From positions 1-12,103 of the forward strand of contig JALAGW010000383.1 in assembly GCA_022712235.1 (NCBI GenBank): 12,103 nucleotides of DNA. Direction: 5' to 3'. Of the stretch, positions 6,896 through 12,103 are shown in pieces. This stretch comes from Brevundimonas sp. (GTDB taxonomy: Bacteria > Pseudomonadota > Alphaproteobacteria > Caulobacterales > Caulobacteraceae). Made by a program: the position numbers and the translations under genes. Under the pieces are notes generated by a model. That model worked only from the letters and a program-made list of their open reading frames with translations, did no database searches and was not told the origin of the DNA. Numbering within the stretch: the first letter of the stretch is position 1; each line of letters starts with the position of its first letter.

Positions 6896-6942
6896 GAAGT
6901 CGCCCTCTCGCGCCGAAACCTTGTGCAGAACCGAAATCCCCC

Positions 6943-8226
6943 TCAGAACAACCCCGCCAGCTCCCTGCCCGCCAGCACGGCGAAAAGCATCGCCGCCGCA
7001 CCCAGCAGAGCGTTGGACAGGCCGTGACTGCGCCATTCTCTCGGCACGCGGTCGCTGTTCAGCAGCCACAGCAGGGTTCCCGCCAGGAAAGGCATGAAGA
7101 GGCTGCCCAGCACCCCATAGGCCACGATCAGTCCGAAGGGCCGCTCCATGAACAGCAGGGCCATGGGCGGAAAGGTCAGCCACAGAGCATAGGTGCGAAA
7201 GGCCAGGCTCTTGTCACCGCGCACGGCCTCATCACCCGCCCTGCCCCGCACATGGGCGGTGAAGTCGGCGAACATCAGGCTGACGCCCTGCCAGACGCCC
7301 AGCAGGCTGGAGAAGCTGGTGGCCCAGAAGCCCACGAGGAACAGGATCGAAACCGGCCGCCCGAACCGCTCGCGCAGCACCTGGTCCAGATCCAGAAGGC
7401 CCCGGTCGCCGCTCTGAAGCGCGATGCCCGCCGCGTGCAGCAGTTCGGCTCCGACGATCAGCATGGCCACCACGAAGACCCCGGTGACCAGATAGGCGAC
7501 CCGGTTGTCCAGCCGCATCACCGACATCCAGCCCGGCCCCTGCCAGCCCTTGGCGTTCAGCCAGTAGCCATAGGCCGCCATGGTGATGGTGCCGCCTATC
7601 CCGCCGATCAGGCCCAGGGTATAGAAGACCGATCCCTGCGGCAGGGTCGGCCACAGCCCGGTCAGCAGGGCCGGAATATCCGGCGTCACGATCACGGCCA
7701 GACCGACCACGGTGACGAACATCACCCCGACGCAGGCCGTCATCACCTTCTCGAACAGGCCATAGCCGCCAAACCAGACGAAGGTCAGCCCGGCGACCCC
7801 GCTCAACATACCCCAGACCTTCAGATCCAGCGCCGGGAACAACGCCGCCAGCGGCAAGGCCGTCGCCGTCATCGCCGCCGCGCCATAAACAAAGCCCCAG
7901 ACGACGACATAGAGGCCGAAATAGAGGCCCGCCCAGTTCAGTCGCCCGCCGATCGCGCCGGGCAGCAGGCCCCGCCCCAGGCTGGACCAGCCGTCGAAGA
8001 TGGTCCGTTCGCTGGCCAGGGTCCAGCGCCCCACGGCCTCGGCCAAGGCGATCTTCAGCACAGTGCCCACGATGGCCGCCCACAACAGGGCGTAGCCGAA
8101 GCGCGACCCGGCGATCAGCGTCGCCGCCAGATCCCCCGCCCCCCCGCCGGTCGCTGCAACGACGATGCCCGGCCCGATCAGGGACCAGCGCCTTTTCAGG
8201 AGGGCGTTCGGCTCGGACGAGGTCAT
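6943..8226 (-). CDS. NRAMP-family transporter with altered metal-site motifs
   Basis: A 427-residue integral membrane protein with about 11 hydrophobic segments, recognisable as NRAMP/SLC11 by the first helix context (SLIGPGIVVAA, then AGSRFGYALLWA at 39-50). Classical members move Mn2+ or Fe2+ with protons and carry DPGN in helix 1 and MPH in helix 6. Here helix 1 reads GAGD (29-32, aligned to DPGN) and helix 6 reads MAAY (216-219, in GGTITMAAYGYW), so the usual Asp and the Pro-His pair are absent. The substrate may thus not be Mn/Fe; a divergent metal branch or another cation is possible. The ATG at 8224-8226 has GGAG seven bases upstream; an in-frame extension to 8406 is basic, lacks family similarity and crosses the rpsF promoter. 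It precedes fabD by 114 bases and is divergent from rpsF. Confidence 0.8.
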   Translation of the reverse strand: MTSSEPNALLKRRWSLIGPGIVVAATGGGAGDLAATLIAGSRFGYALLWAAIVGTVLKIALAEAVGRWTLASERTIFDGWSSLGRGLLPGAIGGRLNWAGLYFGLYVVVWGFVYGAAAMTATALPLAALFPALDLKVWGMLSGVAGLTFVWFGGYGLFEKVMTACVGVMFVTVVGLAVIVTPDIPALLTGLWPTLPQGSVFYTLGLIGGIGGTITMAAYGYWLNAKGWQGPGWMSVMRLDNRVAYLVTGVFVVAMLIVGAELLHAAGIALQSGDRGLLDLDQVLRERFGRPVSILFLVGFWATSFSSLLGVWQGVSLMFADFTAHVRGRAGDEAVRGDKSLAFRTYALWLTFPPMALLFMERPFGLIVAYGVLGSLFMPFLAGTLLWLLNSDRVPREWRSHGLSNALLGAAAMLFAVLAGRELAGLF

Positions 8227-8284
8227 GCGGCGTCTCCGGTCAGGTCTGGACCCTCCGCTGTTTCGGCCGCGCTTGGCAACACAG

Positions 8285-8314
8285 GCCCGCCAGCCTTGCT
8301 CTCGCGGGCTTTTT
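8285..8314 (+). promoter_or_regulatory. Hairpin with T-run overlapping the rpsF promoter
   Basis: GCCCGC (8285-8290) pairs with GCGGGC (8304-8309) around a 13-base loop, followed at once by TTTTT (8310-8314). The shape is that of a short intrinsic terminator on the plus strand, yet no plus-strand gene lies upstream in the window. It overlaps the -35 box and spacer of the rpsF promoter. It could block stray transcription entering rpsF, or be coincidental. Confidence 0.35.
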
Positions 8315-8324
8315 CGCCTATACG
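8296..8324 (+). promoter_or_regulatory. Promoter of the rpsF-rpsR-rplI operon
   Basis: TTGCTC (8296-8301) and TATACG (8319-8324) are separated by exactly 17 bases, a good match to the sigma70-type consensus and the best promoter I can see in the window. Transcription would start near 8331 and give a leader of about 130 bases before the rpsF ATG at 8463. Confidence 0.6.
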
Positions 8325-8335
8325 CGCCGCCTTTC

Positions 8336-8428
8336 CAGGGCTTCGGTCCTGTTGCGGAACGCCAAAGGGTTCGGGAAGTCATCCCGGCCGCCGCTTCAGG
8401 AGCCATCGTGGACAGGACTACCCGGTCC
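8336..8428 (+). ncRNA. Structured leader of rpsF (possible S6:S18 autoregulatory element)
   Basis: The leader shows three local hairpins. CAGGGC (8336-8341) and GTCCTG (8346-8351) close a stable UUCG tetraloop. CGGGA (8372-8376) and TCCCG (8382-8386) enclose AGTCA. GGAC (8410-8413, or alternatively 8415-8418) pairs with GTCC (8425-8428) around a loop containing ACCCG. Many bacterial rpsF leaders bind the S6:S18 complex through a CCG-containing hairpin and repress translation. The last hairpin carries a CCG, but I cannot confirm the consensus by eye. A good ribosome binding site (AAGGGAG, 8448-8454) follows, eight bases before the ATG. Confidence 0.35.
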
Positions 8429-8462
8429 CATTCACGCCGACGCCCACAAGGGAGACTACCGC

Positions 8463-8843
8463 ATGGCTCTTTACGAGCACACGGTCATGACGCGCCAGGA
8501 TATCTCGGCGCAACAGGCCGAAGCGCTGAACGACACCATCAAGGCTCTGATCGAAGAAGGCGGCGGCAGCGTCGCCAAGATCGAGTACTGGGGTCTGCGC
8601 AACCTGACCTACCGGGTCAAGAAGAACCGCAAGGCTCACTATTCCCTGCTCGCCATCGACGCCCCGGCCGCCGCCGTGGCCGAAGTCGAGCGTCAGCTGT
8701 CGCTGAACGAAGACGTCCTGCGTTGGCTGACCGTCCGCGTCGAGGAACTCGACCTGGAACTGTCGCCCCTGCTGGCTCGTCGTGAACGCGAGCGTGACCG
8801 CGATCGCGGCCCGCGCGCCGACGAAGCTGCGGCCTCGGAATAA
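8463..8843 (+). CDS. rpsF: 30S ribosomal protein S6
   Basis: A 126-residue protein of the small ribosomal subunit that binds the central domain of 16S rRNA as a dimer with S18. MALYEHTVMTRQDIS (1-15), the YWGLRNLTYRVKKNRKAHYSL stretch (42-62) and LNEDVLRWLTVRVEEL (81-96) match the S6 family; the charged tail RRERERDRDRGPRADEAAASE is a typical disordered C-terminus. The ATG at 8463 has AAGGGAG eight bases upstream; the longer in-frame reading from 8352 runs through the structured leader and is rejected. It is the first gene of rpsF-rpsR-rplI and lies 11 bases before rpsR. Confidence 0.97.
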   Translation: MALYEHTVMTRQDISAQQAEALNDTIKALIEEGGGSVAKIEYWGLRNLTYRVKKNRKAHYSLLAIDAPAAAVAEVERQLSLNEDVLRWLTVRVEELDLELSPLLARRERERDRDRGPRADEAAASE

Positions 8844-8854
8844 GGAACCGGATC

Positions 8855-9133
8855 ATGACCGACACCACCGCTCCCATCCCGGGCGCCCCGGCCGGCTCCG
8901 GCTCGGCCGGCCGTCGTCCCTTCTACCGTCGCCGCAAGGTCTGCCCGTTCTCGGGCGCCAACGCGCCGAAGATCGACTACAAGGACGTGAAGCTGCTGCA
9001 GCGTTACGTCTCCGAACGCGGCAAGATCGTGCCTTCGCGCATCACCGCCGTTTCCGCCAAGAAGCAACGCGAACTGGCCAAGGCCATCAAGCGCGCTCGC
9101 TACCTGGCCCTCCTGCCGTACGTGGTGAAGTAA
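8855..9133 (+). CDS. rpsR: 30S ribosomal protein S18
   Basis: A 92-residue small-subunit protein that pairs with S6 on 16S rRNA. RRPFYRRRKVCPFSG (20-34), IDYKDVKLLQRYVSERGKI (40-58) and the basic KKQRELAKAIKRARYLALLPY (69-89) are the S18 signature. The N-terminal 19 residues are a Gly/Ala/Pro-rich extension beyond E. coli S18. The Cys in KVCPF is a single Cys rather than a CXXC zinc motif. TAAGGA overlapping the rpsF stop gives a good ribosome binding site eight bases before the ATG. Confidence 0.97.
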   Translation: MTDTTAPIPGAPAGSGSAGRRPFYRRRKVCPFSGANAPKIDYKDVKLLQRYVSERGKIVPSRITAVSAKKQRELAKAIKRARYLALLPYVVK

Positions 9134-9134
9134 G

Positions 9135-9719
9135 ATGAAGGTCGTTCTGCTGGAACGCGTCGAGAACCTCGGCGCCATCGGCGACGTCGTCACCGTCAAG
9201 GACGGCTTCGCTCGTAACTACCTGCTGCCGCGCGACAAGGCTCGCCGCGCGACCTCGGCCAACCTCAAGGCGTTCGAACTCGACCGCGCGGCTATCGAAG
9301 CCCGCAACGAGAAGAACAAGGCCGAAGCTCAGAAGGTCGCCGACAAGATCGACGGCCAGACCTACGTCATGATCCGTCAGGCCGGTGAAACCGGTCACCT
9401 GTACGGTTCGGTCGCCGGTCGCGACGTGGCTGAAGTCATTCAGTCCGAAGGCGGCAAGGTCGAGCGTTCGCAGGTCGTGCTGAACGTCGCGATCAAGGCG
9501 CTGGGCGTCCACGAAGTGCCGGTTCGCCTGCACCCGGAAGTCCGCGCCACGGTCAAGATCAACATCGCTCGTTCGGCCGAAGAAGCCGAGCGCCAAGCGA
9601 AGGGCGAGGATGTCATCCGCGCCCAGTTCGACGACGAGCGTAACGCCGCCGAACAAGCCGCCCAGGAACTGATCGAGGGCGGCGCCGGTCAACAGGAAGG
9701 CTTCGGCGACGAAGCCTGA
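9135..9719 (+). CDS. rplI: 50S ribosomal protein L9
   Basis: A 194-residue large-subunit protein that binds 23S rRNA near the base of the L1 stalk and helps keep the reading frame. The N-terminal domain has the family signature around GDVVTVKDGFARNYLLPRDK (16-35), followed by a charged connecting helix (about 42-72) and a C-terminal domain (about 74-145) with GHLYGSV (88-94) and the LHPEV turn (132-136). About 45 residues beyond E. coli L9 form an acidic, Gln/Glu/Ala-rich tail, a form I associate with alphaproteobacteria. The ATG follows the rpsR stop by one base with no strong ribosome binding site, so translational coupling is likely. A strong terminator follows. Confidence 0.97.
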   Translation: MKVVLLERVENLGAIGDVVTVKDGFARNYLLPRDKARRATSANLKAFELDRAAIEARNEKNKAEAQKVADKIDGQTYVMIRQAGETGHLYGSVAGRDVAEVIQSEGGKVERSQVVLNVAIKALGVHEVPVRLHPEVRATVKINIARSAEEAERQAKGEDVIRAQFDDERNAAEQAAQELIEGGAGQQEGFGDEA

Positions 9720-9742
9720 TCTGTCGATTGACGGTATCGATC

Positions 9743-9775
9743 AAGGGGCGCGTCCTTCGGGGCGCGCCCCTTTTT
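9743..9775 (+). terminator. Intrinsic terminator of the rpsF operon
   Basis: AAGGGGCGCG (9743-9752) pairs perfectly with CGCGCCCCTT (9763-9772); one G-U and two G-C pairs extend the stem to a UUCG tetraloop (9756-9759). The T-run is at 9771-9775. This 13-bp, GC-rich stem with a stable loop is the clearest terminator in the window and ends the rpsF-rpsR-rplI transcript 23 bases after rplI. Confidence 0.93.
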
Positions 9776-9892
9776 CTTGGCCGCTTGGTTTAGCTTTTCT
9801 ACGCACTAGGCGACATATTCTCGATATCCCGCGCCGTTTTCGCACCGCAATATCGTCACAGCTCATCCATCCTTGATGGGCGGGAGATAAAG

Positions 9893-9964
9893 ATGCGAAT
9901 GCGCCTGTACGCCACCACGCATCGCCCGGTCGTTCAACCCGCGCGATGTCCAGCCCGCCGCTGA
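9893..9964 (+). CDS. Possible 23-residue leader peptide upstream of the TonB receptor
   Basis: A short open frame of 23 codons (peptide begins MRMRLYATTHRPVVQ and ends PARCPARR; six Arg, one Cys) with GGGAG six to seven bases before its ATG, a better ribosome binding site than that of the receptor gene itself. A small hairpin (CCATC 9867-9871, GATGG 9875-9879) lies just upstream. It ends 120 bases before the receptor ATG. I do not recognise the peptide. In a 365-base gap a short ORF can arise by chance; the ribosome site and downstream structures are the only support. Confidence 0.35.
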   Translation: MRMRLYATTHRPVVQPARCPARR

Positions 9965-9973
9965 TCGCCCTCT

Positions 9974-10043
9974 GGCCGGTCCGCCGCCGGCCCTGACACC
10001 CAGACAATCGACGCCGCTTCCACGACGCCGCCCGACGGCGTCG
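9974..10043 (+). promoter_or_regulatory. Competing hairpins in the TonB-receptor 5' region
   Basis: GGCCGG (9974-9979) pairs with CCGGCC (9987-9992). Further on, CGACGCCG occurs twice (10009-10016 and 10023-10030), and each copy can pair perfectly with the single CGGCGTCG at 10036-10043, so the two hairpins exclude each other. No T-run follows, so this is not an intrinsic terminator; any control would be at translation or RNA stability. The remainder of 9776-10084 has no clear promoter; a TATTCT near 9817 lacks a good -35 partner. Confidence 0.35.
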
Positions 10044-10084
10044 CCCGATGCTGTGCGTCCAATCAGAAAAGCTGACCTCTCGAG

Positions 10085-12103
10085 ATGACCTTCGCCTACC
10101 GTTCCAGTCTGTTCCTCGCAGCGTCCGGCGCCGCCCTGCTGATCGCCGGCGCAGCCTCCGCCCAGGAAGCTCCCGCTGACGCCGGCGCCACCTCCGTCGA
10201 CGACATTGTCGTCACCGGCAGCCGCGTGCCCAGCCGCTCGCGCCTCGACACCCTGGCCCCTGTCGACGTGGTGACGGCCGAGACCCTGTCCACGCGCGGC
10301 ACCACCGAGTTCGCCGCCGCCCTGGCCCAGACCGTTCCATCCCTGACCTTCGCGCGTCCCTCAGTAGTTGACGGCACGGACTCCATCCGGCCGGCCACCC
10401 TGCGCGGTCTGTCGCCAGATCAGACCCTGGTGCTGCTGAATGGCACGCGCCGCCACGCCTCGGCCCTGGTCAACGTCAACGGCTCGATCGGGCGCGGTTC
10501 GGCCGCCGTCGATCTGAACGCCATCCCGACGGGCGCCCTGGACAGGGTCGAGGTCCTGCGCGACGGCGCCTCGGCGCAATACGGCTCGGACGCCATCGCC
10601 GGGGTCATCAACCTGCGCCTGAAGGAAGCCCGCGAGGGCGGCGGCGCCAGCGTCACCTACGGCCAGTATTTCACTACGGTCGAGACCGCGCGGGGCGAGC
10701 GTGACGAAACCGACGGCCGCACGGTCACCGCCTCGGCCTGGCAAGGCCTCGGCTTGGGCTCTGACGGCTTCCTGACCCTGTCGGCCGAATATCTGAACCG
10801 CGAACCGACGAACCGTTCGGACTATGACCCCCGCGTCACCCCGGCGGCCATCACCGCCCGCGCCGGCGACCCCAAGGTCGAACAGTGGACCGTCTTCGCC
10901 AATGCCGGCAAGCCGCTGAATGCGGATTGGGAAGCCTATGGCTGGGCCGGCTATCAGGACCGCGACAGCCAAAGCGCCGCCTTCCCGCGCCTGGCCGACA
11001 ACGCCAATAACGTGCCCGCCATCTATCCCGACGGCTTCCTGCCCAAGATCGCCGTCAACTCGCAGGACCTGTCGCTAGCGGGCGGCGTGAAGGGCGAGAT
11101 CGCCGGATGGAGCGCCGACATTAGCCTGGTCTATGGCCGCAACGCCCTGGACTTCCGCACCGAGGATTCGCTGAACTCGACCTACGGGGCGGCTTCCCCG
11201 ACCAGCTTCGATTCCGGCGGCCTGACCTATGACCAACTGGTCTTCGGCGCCGACTTCGCCCGCCAGTTCGAGGTCGGCCTCAGCGGTCCGCTGAACTTCG
11301 CCTGGGGTCTGGAAGCGCGTCGCGAGGGCTACAAGATCGACGCCGGTCAGCCGGAGTCCTGGAACCGCGGTCCGCTGGGCTCCAACACTGCCCTGGCTGG
11401 CGGCGCGCAAGGCTTCGTCGGCTTCCAGCCCTCGAACGAGGTGGACGAGGACCGCGACGCCGTCGCCCTCTACGCCGACGTGGAAATCCCCCTGACCGAG
11501 AAGTTCACGGTCGAGGGCGCCCTGCGCATCGAGGACTACTCCGACTTCGGCGACGCCCAGACGGGCAAGCTGGCCGCGCGCTATGACTTCAGCCCCAACT
11601 TCGCCCTGCGCGGCTCGGTCTCGACCGGCTTCCGCGCGCCGTCGCTTCAACAGAGCTTCTTCACCTCGACCTCGTCGGTGATCCAGAACGGCGCCGTGGT
11701 CGAAACCGGCACCTTCCCCGCCACCAGCGCTGTGGCGACGGCCCTGGGCGCACGTCCGCTGAAGCCCGAGACCTCAACCAACTATTCGCTGGGCGCCGTC
11801 ATTCGTCTGGGCGACTTCGACCTGACGGTAGACGCCTATCGCATCGAGATCGAGGACCAGATCGTCCTGTCCGAGTTGATCAACCGCAGCTTCTCGGGCC
11901 AGGTGGCGGGCCTGCTGGACCCGTTGGGCGTCCAGGCGGCGCGCTTCTTCCTGAACGGAGTCACGACCGAAACCGAAGGTGTCGACATCGTCGGCCGCTA
12001 TCGCCTGCGCACCGAAAGCGCCGGGAACTGGGACTTCACCGTCGCCGCCAACGTCAATGACGTCAGCGTGACCAGGCTGCCGACCTCCTCGTCGGTGCTG
12101 AAC
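10085..12103 (+). CDS. TonB-dependent outer-membrane receptor (partial, runs off the window)
   Basis: The first 673 codons of an outer-membrane active-transport receptor that would take energy from TonB-ExbB-ExbD. A Sec signal peptide (1-26, ending GAASA before QEAP) is followed by a TonB-box-like DDIVVTGSR (39-47). The plug domain (about 52-180) has TLRGLSPDQTLVLLNGTRR (105-123), AVDLNAIPTGALDRVEVLRD (141-160) and GASAQYGSDAIAGVINL (161-177), all classical. The beta-barrel follows, with alternating strands and the late signature FRAPSLQQSFF plus LKPETSTNYSLG. The reading frame is intact to the edge; the last barrel strands are missing. The ATG at 10085 has only a weak ribosome site. Substrate (siderophore, cobalamin, sugar or other) cannot be told; no transporter partner is visible. 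Confidence 0.93.
   Translation, partial: MTFAYRSSLFLAASGAALLIAGAASAQEAPADAGATSVDDIVVTGSRVPSRSRLDTLAPVDVVTAETLSTRGTTEFAAALAQTVPSLTFARPSVVDGTDSIRPATLRGLSPDQTLVLLNGTRRHASALVNVNGSIGRGSAAVDLNAIPTGALDRVEVLRDGASAQYGSDAIAGVINLRLKEAREGGGASVTYGQYFTTVETARGERDETDGRTVTASAWQGLGLGSDGFLTLSAEYLNREPTNRSDYDPRVTPAAITARAGDPKVEQWTVFANAGKPLNADWEAYGWAGYQDRDSQSAAFPRLADNANNVPAIYPDGFLPKIAVNSQDLSLAGGVKGEIAGWSADISLVYGRNALDFRTEDSLNSTYGAASPTSFDSGGLTYDQLVFGADFARQFEVGLSGPLNFAWGLEARREGYKIDAGQPESWNRGPLGSNTALAGGAQGFVGFQPSNEVDEDRDAVALYADVEIPLTEKFTVEGALRIEDYSDFGDAQTGKLAARYDFSPNFALRGSVSTGFRAPSLQQSFFTSTSSVIQNGAVVETGTFPATSAVATALGARPLKPETSTNYSLGAVIRLGDFDLTVDAYRIEIEDQIVLSELINRSFSGQVAGLLDPLGVQAARFFLNGVTTETEGVDIVGRYRLRTESAGNWDFTVAANVNDVSVTRLPTSSSVLN

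Noticed and set aside
8227..8406. 60-residue N-terminal extension of the transporter
   Set aside because: It is highly basic, crosses the rpsF promoter, and the inner ATG has GGAG at good spacing and matches the family start.
8352..8462. 37-residue N-terminal extension of S6
   Set aside because: It runs through the structured leader and is not part of the S6 family; the inner ATG has a strong ribosome binding site.
7024..8490. A 488-residue plus-strand open frame
   Set aside because: It is antisense to the transporter gene throughout, rich in Gln, Arg and Pro, has no recognisable domain and is the expected by-product of high-GC codon use.
9741..10007. An 88-residue minus-strand frame between rplI and the receptor gene
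   Set aside because: It ends inside the rplI terminator, has no ribosome binding site and looks like a chance GC-rich frame.
10361..11650. Minus-strand frames of 203 and 191 residues inside the TonB receptor gene
   Set aside because: They are opposite a coherent plug and barrel coding sequence and have no motif of their own.
1..12103. CRISPR arrays, tRNA or rRNA genes, insertion sequences, integrases, prophage or toxin-antitoxin genes
   Set aside because: I looked for regularly spaced repeats, tRNA-like ends and transposase or integrase motifs and found none; the window is core-genome in character.

Overview
The window is high-GC (roughly two thirds G+C by eye), with dense, tightly packed genes. 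It looks like the chromosome of an alphaproteobacterium of the order Caulobacterales, and Brevundimonas or a close relative is my best guess. The reasons are the gene order fabD-fabG-acpP-fabF-mltG-yicC-gmk, the divergently placed rpsF-rpsR-rplI operon, the alphaproteobacterial form of FabF (HGTSTMAD motif), a long C-terminal tail on L9, and a TonB-dependent receptor of the type common in Caulobacterales and Sphingomonadales. The genus is an inference; no 16S or other diagnostic gene is present.

Layout. Positions 1-133 hold two neighbouring REP-like palindromes that share a GGTCCCGGA core. From 134 to 8226 every gene is on the minus strand. In the direction of transcription they are an NRAMP-family transporter (8226-6943), fabD, fabG, acpP, fabF, mltG, yicC, gmk and a zinc-dependent nucleoside/guanine deaminase that ends at 134. 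Positions 8227-8462 form a divergent intergenic region with a good sigma70-type promoter and a structured leader for the plus-strand operon rpsF-rpsR-rplI (8463-9719), which is closed by a textbook intrinsic terminator. Positions 9720-10084 hold that terminator, a possible 23-codon leader ORF and a set of competing hairpins. A TonB-dependent receptor gene starts at 10085 and runs off the right edge after 673 codons.

How the genes fit together. FabD loads malonyl groups onto the acyl carrier protein AcpP, FabF condenses them with the growing acyl chain, and FabG reduces the resulting 3-ketoacyl-ACP. This puts three core steps of type II fatty acid synthesis and their carrier in one cluster. 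MltG (peptidoglycan strand release), YicC (endoribonuclease family) and Gmk (GMP to GDP) follow with overlapping or nearly abutting ends, so they are probably translationally coupled to fabF. A strong hairpin with a T-rich tail between acpP and fabF suggests that acpP is transcribed well above the genes downstream of it. The plus-strand operon supplies ribosomal proteins S6, S18 and L9.

Most of the window is ordinary core genome and I see no sign of a new multi-gene system. The points most worth a second look are the NRAMP homologue that lacks both metal-binding signature motifs, the leader ORF with mutually exclusive hairpins before the TonB receptor, the structured rpsF leader, the palindromes around acpP, and the long perfect palindrome at the left edge.
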